Source of the DNA: Odontesthes bonariensis
Taxonomy: Eukaryota > Chordata > Actinopteri > Atheriniformes > Atherinopsidae
Reading direction: 5' to 3'
DNA length: 64,000 bases
Assembly: GCF_027942865.1 (NCBI RefSeq)
Contig: NC_134508.1
Span: 39,305,466 to 39,369,465 of the forward strand
Position 1 is the first letter of the stretch; the number at the start of each line of letters is the position of its first letter. The notes beneath the pieces were generated by a model. It was given only the letters and a program-made list of their open reading frames with translations. It had not been told where the DNA came from and made no database searches. The position numbers and the translations under genes were made by a program. Shown piece after piece: positions 51,201 to 61,100 of the stretch.

Positions 51201-52424
51201 CAGTCATTCTCATTATACTTTGGAGTGTGACTGTTGCATGCATTTCAGTCAGCTGAAAGGCTGAGGCGGGGAGAGCAGCAGCAAAGACTAGATACAGAAC
51301 AGATCTGACATCACTGACAACAGACATTAAATTAGTTCAGTAACGAGGAAGAGCTGGGGTGGAGGTGGGTTGCAAACTGGTTTACAAAGCAGCCAGCAAG
51401 GATAAAGCAGACTGATTAGTGCCGCTGTTTGAAATTTCCAGATTAAATGCTTAGAAATCACCTGAGCTGTCTTAAGGCTGAGTTATACTTCTTTTAACTG
51501 TCCTTGCGCTTGCGTCTTGCGTGTATGTTAATGGCTCGAGACGTTTATACTTCATTTTGCTTTGTCGGCGGTTGCGTGTGCTGCGTGGCGATTCACCGCC
51601 AGGACAGTAGGTGGAGTAGCGGGTTTTTTCAATGACAAGCCTACTACGATGAAAGGAAATTCACCGTCAGGAGCTCTTTGGCAAGTCTCTCTTCCATAGA
51701 TTCATGCTTCTTCTTCTTCTTCTTGTAAATAGCCGGTATTTTGTCAGATTTTCAACACCTTGGGGGTCTAAACGACAACTTTCTCGCCTGAAAATGTTTC
51801 AAATGTTGCTAAAGTTATATATTTACAGAGTTTATAGCTTAAGGGAAATCAGCTTTTCAGGCCGGCTGATTTCGGCTCGGGCAGGAGTGAAGTGCACTGT
51901 GTGTAAACGCTCTGCATACTGTCAGATAGATCAAGTAGTAGGCGGTTTCGACCACAGCCAGTGGCTTGCGCTTGCGTCTTGCGTGAAGTTTAGAAAATTG
52001 AGGTGACGCACGCAACCGCGCAAGGGCTTGCGTTGCGGCTTGCGTCTTGCGTTACCGACTATAAACCAGGCTTTACTGGGATAGGGGCCTCAACTTCATT
52101 TTGTAGCCTTCCTCATCCAACTTTATCCTTAAGATAGAATTTGACCCAATTCATTCAGATTTTAACTAGCTCAGTTTCTCTGAATCAAACCGATGCACTT
52201 CAATTCATAATTGTATGCAACTGTACATTTTGCTAGCAAATATGCACAAAACTGTGTTATTCTGTGCTAAGTTGACGTTTCAGTCTTCCCTCCGCTGATA
52301 TTAACCAACAGGACCTAAAAAGTCCAGGCCAGCAGGATCACAGAAGGAGAAAGTGGCAGCAAAAGGGAAGCAAGGACCACATGCTGCAGCCAAGACACCA
52401 ACAAAGAGGAAGCGTCAGTACTAA
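26367..52424 (+). CDS. dnase1l4: DNase I-family endonuclease of the dnase1l4 type (complete, 9 exons)
   Basis: Exons: 26367-26447, 27698-27792, 28572-28649, 28871-28983, 49006-49118, 49851-50005, 50836-50932, 51061-51166 and 52312-52424; 951 nt, 316 residues. The DNase I fold cleaves DNA using Ca/Mg ions. All catalytic and ion-binding positions are present, numbered almost as in mature DNase I: N7, E39, E78, H133 (IPVH), D167 and N169 (GDFNAD), D211 (YDR), D250 and H251 (SDH). There is no signal peptide: an in-frame stop lies at 26328-26330 and the first Met is directly before the first strand. The usual disulfide cysteines before the YDR motif and after GDFNAD are absent. The last 50 or so residues are Lys/Arg-rich ([14 protein letters not shown]), resembling nuclear localisation signals. 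An intracellular or nuclear role is inferred. Dnase1l3 is the main alternative name. Intron 4 is 20 kb. Confidence 0.82.
27179..27245. repeat. (TA)n microsatellite in DNase intron 1
   Basis: More than 30 TA units without interruption. Confidence 0.95.
28026..28330. repeat. Possible hAT-type MITE in DNase intron 2
   Basis: The start, CAGGCATGCACAGATACAGC, with following GATATTGGCC-like sequence resembles the terminal parts of fish hAT MITEs. No matching opposite end or target duplication was found, so the extent is a guess. Confidence 0.3.
30162..30794. mobile_element. Possible hAT-like MITE
   Basis: TAGAGCTG near 30164 and the complement TAGAGATG at about 30794 resemble hAT ends. AACCCGAG before and AACCCGAC after match at seven of eight bases, but the left copy does not abut the terminus exactly. 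Boundaries are approximate. Confidence 0.4.
30810..30860. repeat. Perfect 21-bp hairpin
   Basis: CTCTCACAGCGGGGTGCTAAT (21 bp, 30810-30830) is followed by a 9-bp loop and its exact complement at 30840-30860. Confidence 0.95.
31350..32944 (-). CDS. Unassigned six-exon gene candidate, antisense in DNase intron 4
   Basis: I do not recognise this protein. Exons on the minus strand: 32944-32771 (open at its 5' end), 32266-32049, 31929-31884, 31771-31674, 31586-31498 and 31390-31350 (TGA at 31352-31350). Each border is GT-AG and the phases (0, 2, 0, 2, 1) join into one frame of 221 residues with no stop. A poly(A) signal lies at 31171-31166, followed by a run of A residues on that strand. Readable segments include [18 protein letters not shown], a helical [20 protein letters not shown], and C-terminal [20 protein letters not shown]. 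The true start is unknown: the first exon runs into the end of a Harbinger element, and the frame opens with TTG rather than ATG. It could be a host gene, a domesticated transposon gene, or the accessory gene of an undescribed element. A LINE piece sits in its first intron. Confidence 0.5.
32295..32666 (+). mobile_element. L2-type LINE 3' fragment
   Basis: A short coding end ([24 protein letters not shown]) is followed by a 3' UTR with GTAAAGCACTTTGAATTGCC and a CCTTG-repeat tail ending near 32666. It lies in the first intron of the unassigned minus gene. Confidence 0.85.
33527..34312 (-). pseudogene. HARBI1-like Harbinger transposase, C-terminal exons (broken)
   Basis: Minus-strand exons 34312-34197, 34110-33999 and 33897-33527 encode the DDE nuclease part: [13 protein letters not shown] (first catalytic Asp), then WPGSVHDS and [10 protein letters not shown], and [14 protein letters not shown] followed by the helical C-terminus. 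The preceding exon is at 46450-46354, across the provirus. A TGA stands between HDS and VFR where relatives have Arg, consistent with a CGA to TGA change at a CpG. The N-terminal helix-turn-helix part is not found. Non-functional. Confidence 0.85.
34399..34693 (-). repeat. 3' LTR of the provirus
   Basis: 295 bp, colinear with the 5' LTR without gaps. The G-rich tract just upstream on the minus strand (34706-34694) is the expected plus-strand primer. Confidence 0.93.
34900..36530 (-). pseudogene. env: env remnants
   Basis: Several minus-strand frames carry pieces of a retroviral envelope protein: an N-terminal piece (36530-36276), surface-subunit pieces (36254-35509) and a transmembrane-subunit piece with a GKCCTF cysteine motif (about 35257-35070). 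The last is of the gamma-type class with a covalently linked surface subunit. Frameshifts and stops separate the pieces. Confidence 0.7.
36557..36972 (-). mobile_element. Solo LTR of a second retrovirus, inside the provirus
   Basis: 416 bp bounded by TGTTA and TAACA, flanked by GATA on both sides (36553-36556, 36973-36976). On the minus strand it has an AATAAA signal near 36637. Its sequence differs from the host provirus LTR. A solo LTR is left by recombination between two LTRs of a full insertion. Confidence 0.8.
37106..39373 (-). pseudogene. pol: pol remnants (RT scrap, RNase H, integrase end)
   Basis: Close after gag is a short reverse-transcriptase-like piece (around 39340-39420). RNase H signs follow (a YTDSAYA segment near 38265 and [10 protein letters not shown] near 38060), with stops between them. 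The integrase C-terminus is open at 37624-37106 and shows LEPRRKGPY, as in gamma-type integrases. Protease, most of the reverse transcriptase and most of the integrase core are missing or unrecognisable, so there is no functional enzyme. The AT-rich 38880-39340 holds no coding signal. Confidence 0.75.
39374..40846 (-). CDS. gag: gag of the endogenous retrovirus (490 codons, open)
   Basis: An uninterrupted frame starts at an ATG (40846-40844). It has a basic N-terminal region, a Pro-rich middle, a capsid-like helical region (about residues 180-330), a charged coiled-coil-like stretch and one Cys-x2-Cys-x4-His-x4-Cys zinc knuckle ([14 protein letters not shown]) near residue 450, as in gamma-type retroviral nucleocapsids. 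Gag assembles particles and binds RNA. The last residues after the knuckle run into a deletion junction, so the natural end and the protease are lost. It is the only long open viral frame here. Confidence 0.85.
   Translation of the reverse strand: MDVTPTITISAKHPEHSKDVKKISQKWDKRTKNNVSPWPKGGTFNGAACKIMEQRIKAYKPKDKSKKRQEKRELELKVLHFFENAELYPTLPGAVNIQGDSEIKDHKISHERPEPQIATSSSHGAPEPGAVCNSDQAGGQLPQYQKSPELAPPVQKASSEEHKSPTASAPSLIEMTQRQYVPWQTLDLGGLVARLPDIHTGASKWIRAFEQETVHKLLTVGHIKAVWALCFGTSTMEGILRHSENDWMLSHRADGTDFNAYRAALWRALRAEFPVRVDLKALKGEPLSETESPVVYIAQQLKKWKQELEQDIEQNPVLNYVFRVFIKEALPAPAQGRLEDVVGLNSMSHGQFRDHVVHAVDKYRKDLKRKEQEKDMQRELARLQLEELQAKQEVRNEAMTAGAAEQPSQGQVHRRPCWRSRRGAPGGRRSSGACWACGERGHFVYSCPRAPRNPSVRQDRGQSLRGGASDPAGPRHSSGRGIPVLVYIDI
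40975..41405. repeat. Degenerate GCTAAT-type repeat
   Basis: Many copies of GCTAAT, GCTAAC and AATGCTAA with irregular spacing, next to a T run at 40938-40960. It lies upstream of gag in the provirus leader. Confidence 0.75.
41411..43010 (-). mobile_element. L2 LINE, 5'-truncated, minus copy
   Basis: Encodes the C-terminal half of the reverse transcriptase from the GWFKSYL region on, including YADD, then the 3' UTR and a TTGAA-type tail at 41411-41427. A one-base deletion near 42690 breaks the frame. It is nearly identical to the plus copy next to it. Confidence 0.9.
43030..45830 (+). mobile_element. L2 LINE, plus copy
   Basis: Contains a 551-codon open frame and a 3' UTR ending in GAATT repeats (45802-45830). 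The endonuclease domain is absent, so it is 5'-truncated. The exact 5' end is not certain. Confidence 0.9.
43073..44728 (+). pseudogene. L2 reverse transcriptase
   Basis: A non-LTR reverse transcriptase: [47 protein letters not shown] and the catalytic [10 protein letters not shown] occur in the expected order. A two-base deletion near 44697, judged against the minus copy, shifts the frame and removes the last residues. Without an endonuclease this copy could not insert by itself. Confidence 0.9.
46055..46349 (-). repeat. 5' LTR of the provirus
   Basis: 295 bp, beginning TGTGGGAG and ending CAACA on the minus strand. An AATAAA signal lies at 46113-46108 on that strand. It differs from the other LTR at six positions by my count. 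Confidence 0.93.
46354..46450 (-). pseudogene. HARBI1-like transposase, upstream exon
   Basis: Reads [18 protein letters not shown] and [10 protein letters not shown] on the minus strand, the segment that directly precedes the first catalytic Asp block of HARBI1. The provirus was inserted at its 3' border: the four duplicated bases (CAGG on this strand) span the exon end and the donor. Confidence 0.8.
46852..47009 (-). pseudogene. Myb/SANT-like partner gene of the Harbinger, exon 1
   Basis: Starts [13 protein letters not shown], then an in-frame TAA at codon 14, then a helical stretch ([27 protein letters not shown]) and a GTAAGT donor. This is the DNA-binding partner that Harbinger elements encode next to the transposase. 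Later exons were not found. Confidence 0.7.
47314..47856. mobile_element. 543-bp PIF/Harbinger-type MITE with TTA duplication
   Basis: Ends AGCCTGATTTATACTC and the imperfect complement (GTATACACGAGCCT), with TTA on both sides (47311-47313, 47857-47859). GTCTGCG/CGCAGAC-like motifs recur inside. No coding sequence. Confidence 0.8.
47981..48308 (+). repeat. Transposon scrap and LINE-type 3' tail
   Basis: A 25-codon frame (47981-48058; [17 protein letters not shown]) looks like a finger-containing N-terminus of a fish transposon protein. An AT-rich 3' region follows and ends in CCTTGAAT repeats at 48283-48308, as LINE insertions do. The two parts may be unrelated. Confidence 0.4.
50010..50640 (-). 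mobile_element. Tc1-like transposase fragment in DNase intron 6
   Basis: Minus-strand frames contain [16 protein letters not shown] and PTL-type Tc1 sequence around 50358-50176, an upstream HRELCGM segment, and [10 protein letters not shown] downstream. Stops and shifts break it, and the final DDE block is missing. Confidence 0.85.
51475..52072. mobile_element. 598-bp PIF/Harbinger-type MITE in DNase intron 8
   Basis: Ends AGGCTGAGTTATACTTC and the complement of AGCCTGGTTTATAGTC, with TTA on both sides (51472-51474, 52073-52075). TTGCGTCTTGCG motifs repeat near both ends. Confidence 0.82.
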
Positions 52425-52621
52425 CATAGAATTTATCAGGTCTTGCACTGGCAAATGATTTCATGAAACGGTCCAACATTAATTCTAATTTTTTTTCTCA
52501 TCAGGTCAGTGATGTCCTTGTAGAAAAAGACAACATTCATTTATTCAAGTATATACAAATTGTCTGAAGGAATCTTTTCTATGTGCAAGTGTGAATACGT
52601 GAATGTACTCAAAACTGACCA

Positions 52622-52627
52622 AATAAA
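52622..52627 (+). terminator. Polyadenylation signal of the DNase gene
   Basis: AATAAA about 200 bp after the stop codon at 52422-52424; no earlier canonical signal was seen. Confidence 0.55.
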
Positions 52628-54968
52628 ATCTTTACCAAAACTCTGTGAACTCACTCTTTACACACTGATTAACTGGGTTCACCCAGCATCACAGCTTGGA
52701 TTGATTTAAAATCACAGATTAAACTGAGATGTGTATATTATTTGGCAAATAGAATTAGTTGTAGTACTGCGGGGACTTTAATTACAAACATTTAAAGTAA
52801 CAAAAACTTACATTCTATGTTGGAGAACATGAGTTGTAGGAAAAGCTAGTGTCTTTGTAGATTAAAGCTACGTAATAACACAATAAAGATTCATTCATAT
52901 GTCCAATATAAGCGTTTTACTGTGATTTTTAATGATGATGCTTTTATAGCAAGACTCTTAAGTTGCTCTTGAGTTCAGTTCCTTAATGGGGAGTAGATTT
53001 CTTTTCACATTAATTCAATTAATCACTTCAAAATCTTTAAAAATCAGCTAAAAAGCTGATTGTTTTTTCTTATATGAAAAGAAAATCTACCACATGAAGA
53101 TTTCTGTTTTGGTTCAAGAAATAAGTTGTTTATTGCACATGACTGAAGAGACATTCATATGAGATTTATCTATTTTTAGAGCATGTCAGATGGGCTAAAC
53201 ATGTCAGACAGGTTAAACAAAGTCCATCGTTAGACTTTTTTTTGTTAAACAACAGCAATGACTTACTTTAATACTTAGAAAGACGTCTGAAAGCATCCAG
53301 TGTTTGCTGAGACACGACTAGTCCAGCTTTCAAAAATAAGGTGCCAACATAGAATATATACAGAAGCATATTCATTCAGATTAAATGGATGATATCGACA
53401 GTAGGCGTCAGAGCTTCTTCTCAGTAGATTTAAAGACGTCTTCAAAAGGGAGTGAAATTAATTTTTTAATTTGGGCTTCTGGAAATCATGACATTTGCGC
53501 CTTTTTATTAAACTCACAATTTCAATCCAAGATTTGGGAATAAGTTTAAAAATTATTAGCCGTTGGATGTATGAACATTGGTTGAGTTTTTAGTCCCATC
53601 TCTTTAGTTGCTACCCTTGATGCGCTAGTTACCAGCCACCAAAGCCTGGCTGAGGGGTTGCTGGGTTGAACATGATTTGGAAACCAGGTTGAATCAGTAG
53701 TCTTCTCATTTCCCTCTGCTGAGCTATTAGTTACCAGAACAGGTTCCATTGGTTGAATCGGCTGTGATTTTAATGCGGCTCTGTCATTGCAGCATAGTTG
53801 TCGTGGAAGTAGATGTTTCTGGTAGAAGTATGATAGCAGAGTTGTTTATTAATCATCAGACATAGACCACATACTGTCGATTCAAACTGAGTTTAAAGAA
53901 CCTTTTGTAAATTTACAGTTATTTGCTGAGAAAACTGATGACATTGCTGTGTAATCTTTTACAGGGTCACAGGAATGTGGTGTAAATCTAAACTACAGTA
54001 AGAACCTATATACAAAACCAGTACTTTCAGTGCAAAGTTGGTGCAAGATAATTATTGAATTTTTTACAGTGAAAGTTTTTGCGGCTCTCACATTATCGAA
54101 AAAGAGGAAAGACTTCCTCACAGCTGATTCCACAACAGTGCAGGAGAATTAATGTTGAATTAAGCTTTTTAAAGGAAGGAGGAAAGTCCTACAACTGCAG
54201 ATTATTTGGATTTGAACAATACCAAACTATGTGCTCAGCATGATTAGTGTGAAATATTTTAAATTAGGATTCAGTGGCACAGTTACCACAAAGTAGTTCT
54301 TTGATCCATATCCAAGGACATCACAGTATGAGACTGTCCTCCTACCTAACAAACAAACAAAACCCATGGGTCCTTTATCAATGCAGGTAATAACAACCCA
54401 TAATTGTGTTGAACGAAATGTAACCTCTAGGGGTGATTAGAACAGCTGCTTCTGAAGCCGCATAGGAAGTGGTGTTGTTGTGTTACGTGCGTCCATGGCA
54501 ACCAGTAAAAGGTTTTTCATTAGGGTGACAGTGTCATGGAACAAAGAATGTATTTTAGCCTTAACCTTGATTGTTTTCCAAGCAGTTTTGATTACTAACC
54601 CTAATAAAGTAATGATATTGCCTGAACCCAACCCGGGAGGTAACAAACATGTTTTAGTAAGTTTAGTAAATGACAGATCCTGTTATTTAGGTTTAAGAGG
54701 CAGATCTGATTCATCCCCCCAAAGTAATGCAGGGGGAGCCAGGAGGAAAACTCCCACAAGAAGTTCAACTTTTTGTCTCTTACCAGCTAAAGGGTAAGTT
54801 TTTATTTTCAGGACTCCATCCGATCATTTGAAATGGGAAATTGTGGATCACAGTTTTTATTTTTGATTGTAAATTATGACAAAGAGTCCACTATTACAAG
54901 CAGAACAATCAGAAACATTAGATATCTGACACCAAAGCCCCTCCTCTCATTACTCCACCCTGGGGAGA
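52628..54968. other. Intergenic sequence between the DNase and keratin genes
   Basis: No gene recognised. Mostly AT-rich unique-looking sequence with weak open frames (53546-53749 minus, 54480-54797 plus) that match nothing I know. Confidence 0.6.
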
Positions 54969-54977
54969 TTTAAAAGG
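54969..54977 (+). promoter_or_regulatory. Probable TATA box of the keratin gene
   Basis: TTTAAAAGG lies 226 bp before the keratin start codon. It is followed by a likely transcription start about 30 bp on and a pyrimidine-rich leader running to 55194. No other TATA-like element is better placed. Confidence 0.5.
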
Positions 54978-55194
54978 CCATGAGACACATGAGACTCCTC
55001 ATTGCAGCGAGACATCGCAACCTCACCTGTTTCAACTTCTTTACTCCTCTGTTTTATTGTCCTCTCAATCCAGCTTGTTTTTTTTCTTCTATAACCATCT
55101 CTTCTTTTACTCACCTGTCTTTCCTCTATTTATAACACATTTATTTCACGACTTCATCCACCTCTTCCTGTCACCCTCCACCTCTCGCTCCAAC

Positions 55195-58100
55195 ATGAGT
55201 CTGAGCCGAAACAAGCGAATCAGCTCCAGTAATTCTGTCCGGAGCAGCAGTGGCTCGAGGAGGCTGAGCGGTTTTGGTCCAGGCCACGGCGGGTTCAGCG
55301 GCATCTCCCTGAGCAGCAGCTCCCTGTATGCTGGCACCAATGGGCATCATCATGGTCTGGGGGCCTCGCTGACATCTCTGTCGGTCAACAAGAGTCTGCT
55401 GGCCCCCCTGAACCTGGAGATCGACCCCAACCTGTCCATGAGTCGAGCCCATGAGAAGGAGCAGATCAAAAGCCTCAACAACCGCTTTGCAAGCTTCATA
55501 GATAAGGTAATGAGACTGGAACGGGCGCAGTTTCAGATTAGAAACTGTTTTTAGATTAGATAACTCAAAAAAGCTGACAATTTGTTGCTTTTCTTTTTTT
55601 CTTGTCTGTTGGATACCTTATAGTAAAAAACAGTTAAGAAAATGCAAGATACCATCAATCTTCCTCAGTCTTTGTCCAATGTTAAACAAAATAAAATTTT
55701 TATCTTCAGTTTGAAATTTGAATCCACTTTGTATCTTTATGAATTAATTAACTGTAGTATCTATATAGTTTATATTGTCTTAGACAACATCATACAGAAA
55801 TACAGGATGTTTAATTCCTATATGGTGTTGGGTTGATCAGCATTTCAACTGTTCAGCGATGTAAAAGTCAATTGGTTTTGAAGAGAGCATGCATAAATAT
55901 TTGCCCGTAAAAAAGTGCAGTCTAATGGCAAAAAAAGTGGTGAAAATATGCAGAATTCAACATGCATTTGAACAGCATTTTTTTCAATCAACGATAGTTT
56001 CATCCATTTTTTTCTGCTGATTACAAACTAGAGCATGATGACCATAAATGCCCAACTTCAGTTGAATAAACCTAAACCTGATACTACTATACTATACTAT
56101 AATACTAAAAAACAGGAAACATTAAGACAATAACATTTTGAATTTTGAGGAAACTGCAGCTTATTTTGTCAAAGCACCTATCAAATCATATCATTTCTTT
56201 TTTTGTTATTTAATCTTATATCATGTGTCTTGCATGGTAAGTCCCCAGTATCTGGCCTAACAAGGACAATAACCTTGTTTTGCTGGGTTTGTTTGTCTTC
56301 TTGCATCTGCATCTGAATCATACTGCACTCAGGGGTGTGCAATACTTTTACATACAATGAAATACATGTTGTGGAGCTGACCAATCAGAGCAGATAGGGA
56401 TTTTGCAGCTGGAGGAGAGATTGGTTTCACCGTGTGATCACGAGCTTCGTTACATGCATAAAGAAATGTCTCAAAGTAACCACGGCCTAAATATATATAT
56501 ATTAAAAAAAAACATTATTTTTGTAGTATAATCAATACACAGTTGGATGTCCGTGAGGGAGATTGTAATAACACAAAACAACTGAAAGTGAATTAGTCTG
56601 TGTTGTGTTATTAATGCTAAGTTGGCTAACCTTGACAGCATTTACTCACTGTTAAACTGAAGACGCAGATAATACTAATAGCACATGCTTATATTTATGT
56701 TAGAGGTGTTAGAAAGCAGTAAATGGGACAGTGGAGGTGAGTGATGTCCTTGTTGAAGTTCCTGAAGAATGTAGTCTGCATACATTTCCCACAGAAAGAG
56801 CGAAAAGCTCTGATAACGCTGGACATTGATACCCTACTCAGGGAACATGTCTTCTTTCTCACGGAGTGGGTAACGCTCTCACAATAGAGGCTTTGTTGAC
56901 TTCTCACATCACCAGAGATCCACTCCAGGCATACAGTGACACAGAGCTGAGCTGAATGAAGGCACATTTGTTCAAATGTACAAATATAACCTTTTAAAAG
57001 TTGTTTTAAAGTTGATTAAGAAGATTAACATTTTCAAATTCTATTCTGGTGGAGTGATGGGATTAAGATTTACTGTATTTCATAATATTCCAAAGTGTCT
57101 CTCGTCCACAGAGCCAAAAGTTGCACAGTTTGAGTTAAAGTTGGGGAAGGTTTACTGGCTGCATTGTTTCGGAGTTTAAGTTGTTGATGGCGGCTTAAAA
57201 AAATACCCCAGCGTTCAACGGATGAAAGTAACTGAAATGCACTCTAAGGTATTTGAGTCAAAGAACTGCAGAATTGAAAGTATTTTGAGTGCAAAATAAG
57301 AGAAGGAGTGAAGATAGGGAGAGACTTTTTATAAATGTATAACATGATGGAGACTGAAAATGAAATGAAAACAAAGAATATAATAGATGAAATTCATTGT
57401 TCCAAGTAAACACTAGATTTTAAAATGATGTCCATATCTTACAATACCTACATTATGCTATCTAAACATTTTCAATGGATAAACATCTACTAGATGAAAG
57501 AACTGTGCAAATGGGTTTGTACAAGAACTCCAGTAGAGAATAACATATATATTAGAGACAATTATTGTTACATAAAAATATCAAAACTCTAACATTGTTA
57601 TAAAGCACCAGAACTAATGAGATTGAATGTTAAATAGATAGATAATCATAATTCTTAGAGGCACCTGTTTTCACTGCCTGTTGAAAAACTTGGAAATCCT
57701 TTTATTTCAGTAGAAGAGCTTAAACTGAATCCCAAAGATTGAGATAAAATGCTCTCAAGGTTCATTTCAAGTTCTATAATGCTGAACTTTAAAAGTGAGT
57801 TTTTAAAAAAAAAAAAAAACATTTCAAAGCTTCTCCATTAATGTGGTCAAATGGGATGATTCATGTCAAAGGGTTCACGAAAGAATCCTTGTCTACATCT
57901 AACACCATTTTTTTCCCGTTTGGATGGTGTTTTTGATTTTCGTGTGAGTTTCAATTTTGATTGCTGTGGCAACAAGACCTCCCCAACTAACTTTGTAGTT
58001 ATGCATATAAACAAGGAAGCCATTCAAAAGTTGAAGGAACTGATACATATACTCAGCTTACACTCACTGAAGTAATCCAACGCCACTTAATGAAACATTA

Positions 58101-61100
58101 AAGAGCTCGTTCCCTCATGCAGCAACGTGATTCGTCAGATGTAACAAGCAGACAAAGTCTTACTTGATGCAGCATGATTTAAATCCAAATGAGAGCCAAG
58201 ATCATTTGGATACTTTATGACATGTACTGTCTGTTCATTGCAGGAATGATCCCATGATGGATTTAAACATTTAATTTAAACCCACAGGCTTTATGAAAGA
58301 GTCAGAATGTAGAGAATGCACCTGGCATTGAAATGGTTGGTGGTACTGGGGTGCTGGATATCTAAGCGATCTGTCCCATTTCCGTCCCATTGAGCTGGAT
58401 TGTAACCTGATGAATCCGCTCAAATGCGGTGTGGTTGTGCCGAAGAGGAAGATTATTCTGCTCCAAACAGAACACAGGCTTTGTGTTGGAGGGTATAAAC
58501 CCTGCTGCTGGCGGGAAACATGAGCTGCACAGGTACAGGCCTGGAGTACAGTCAAGTGTTGACAATGAGCTTGTGCTACTTATCTGATGGAATGTTCCTT
58601 TGACCTCTGTTCATGAAAAGATTACTTCATTCCAATAACTGCAACAACTCATTATTTCAAGAACAGATTAATGTGATGGCTATTTCCTTTATAGGTCATT
58701 TCCCAAATCCGCAGGATGCTCAGTTTTTAGTAGCTTAAAGGTGGCTGCTGATAGTTACAGAAATCCAAAAGAGCCACCCTGGAGTCAATCAAAGTTTGAT
58801 TCTCCAGTCTGAGCCACTGTGAAACACAAAGGAAGACATATGCCATCGGTATATATATCGATGTCAGTGGCTCCATATGGACGACAACAACAAAATAATA
58901 TTTTGACATGATTCTACGTTGCACTGTGGGTGATTTTGACAGAGTTTCATTTATGAGAGTGTGTGGAATAAAAAGACAATATATCTCCGGTTGTTGTTTT
59001 GATCGTTAGGTATGTTCAATTCAACAATGTGTTAGGAAACAGTGCTAAACACTGAAGTGTTGGATTGTTATTGTATAAGAAACATCAATGATCAAACTCT
59101 TTATAGCTGCCACAGGATGGGTTTTAAATGTCCACGTTAACCTGTCCTCCTGCCTCACTCAGGTACGTTTCCTGGAGCAGCAGAACAAGATGCTTGAGAC
59201 TAAGCTGGAGTTGCTGCAGGGTCAGGGTGTTGGCCGATCCAACGTGGAGCCTTTGTTCGAGGCCTACATGGCAGGTCTGAGGCGTCAAATGGACCTGGTC
59301 AACAATGACAAGACCAAACTGGATGGGGAGCTGAGAAACATGCAGGGACTGGTGGAGGACTTCAAACACAAGTAAACAATGATGACAGTTGAGTTCTTTT
59401 ACTAAGTATCATTGTCATTGAATGCTCCACCGTATCACACTGTCCTCTTTCTGCCATAGATATGAGGAGGAGATTAACAAGAGAAACAACATGGAGAATG
59501 ACTTTGTTATCCTGAAAAAGGTCAGGACACAGACACATTCATATATTCAGTCACGCAGGTGTGGCGTGTAAGATGAAGCATTCTATTGTCCTTTCCTGTT
59601 ATTGTCCTTTTTGTCCTGTATTCCCAAATGCATCAACACCCATAAACATTACAAAACTATCCATGTTGGAGCTACATGGGAACAACATGTTCACAGACTA
59701 AACAACCGCTAACCTTTTGTCTGAAAATTGCTGAAACCTGAACTTTTTAAAGTAAATACACTGCATCTTTTTTTAAACTGATCATTCAAGCAGGAGGCTT
59801 TCCTCCAAGTCCAGGAAATATTTGATGTACTGTAGTACTGTACTGTACTGTACTGTAGACAGCTCCTGGATGTCAGCTTCCACTGCAGCATCCTTAAATA
59901 AAACTTGAGGGAATGAGATCTGACGTTTTATTTTCTAATATTGCAACTTTTTCAACTCTTATCCATCATTCAGTGGTTAAGCTATCTTTGATTCACTTTC
60001 ATCAATTAACTGAATTGTTATTTCATGTTTAGATGAGCTTCTCTGAGTTATAGTGATGCTTAAGCGGATAAGAATATAAACCAATGCACAGCACAGATAA
60101 ATGGATAACGATCCGTTTTTTAACTTTATATTGGGATTGATTATTGGGATCACTTTTTATTAAAGTTAGGCTCTACTGCTCTAGTGTGACTCCCAGTGGT
60201 TTGCCAAGGTTACACATTACACCTTTAAAGCAGATCCAGTCAGTTTATTAAATCCTAAACAAACTTGATACGGGTCCTTTAAACCTTTGAGAGCTTAAAG
60301 ACGCCTTTAACAACAGACTTAAAATAGACTGTATTTTTTTCAGGCGGTTGGATGCCACAGCTTAGATTTCTAAATATGTGCTTTATTCTATGACCTGGCC
60401 TTGTGTACAGTCACTTTACTCTTACTGTATAAACCCAGAACTGTTGTGCAGTTCAAACCAAAATTAAGATAAAATTCAGTTTACACAGGTAAAGTACTGT
60501 TGTGTTTAGCTTGTTATTACACTGACCAGGCAGTTTTTATTGTCATTATGTCTTAAAACTGCAACTAATAGGATCTAGTTCATATCACATATAGAAATAC
60601 TGCAGCCTTCAATGTATTTTTAATCCATATCTATGATCCACATATTGTCTCTGTGTCTGTTTGTTTTCAGGATGTCGACTCTGCCTATCTGGTCAAGGCA
60701 GATCTTGAGGATAAGGTCGGCGCTTTGACTGATGAAATCAACTTCCTGCGCAATGTCTATGAGGAGGTATCATTTGTTGTCAAGTTTTTTAATACAGCCT
60801 GTTTTCGGTGCTTGCACAAAATCCCCATCTGGTCCCCAGATATTTCCACTATATTTTGTTTCATTGTTCTGTGTTATGACTCATCTTAGACTTCAAACAT
60901 TTGCCATTAGTGTGTGATATTTTAGATTGAAATGCTTGTTCTTTTTGTTATTTTCAGCTCCCTTGTGTTCTCCAGTGATTAAAAAAGTTATTTAAAGGCA
61001 GGAAAGATTTTTATATGTCAGGACATGTACTTTTTATACAACAGCATGCAAAACCCATCACACATAAAACAATACAGGAATCACCAGGAAAAATCCAGTC

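Noticed and set aside
54480..54797. 105-codon plus frame before the keratin gene
   Set aside because: No domain or splice partner recognised, and it lies upstream of the keratin TATA box.
55057..55194. In-frame extension upstream of the keratin start
   Set aside because: It begins inside the pyrimidine-rich leader, is Phe/Leu-rich and unlike any keratin head. The Met at 55195 fits the family.
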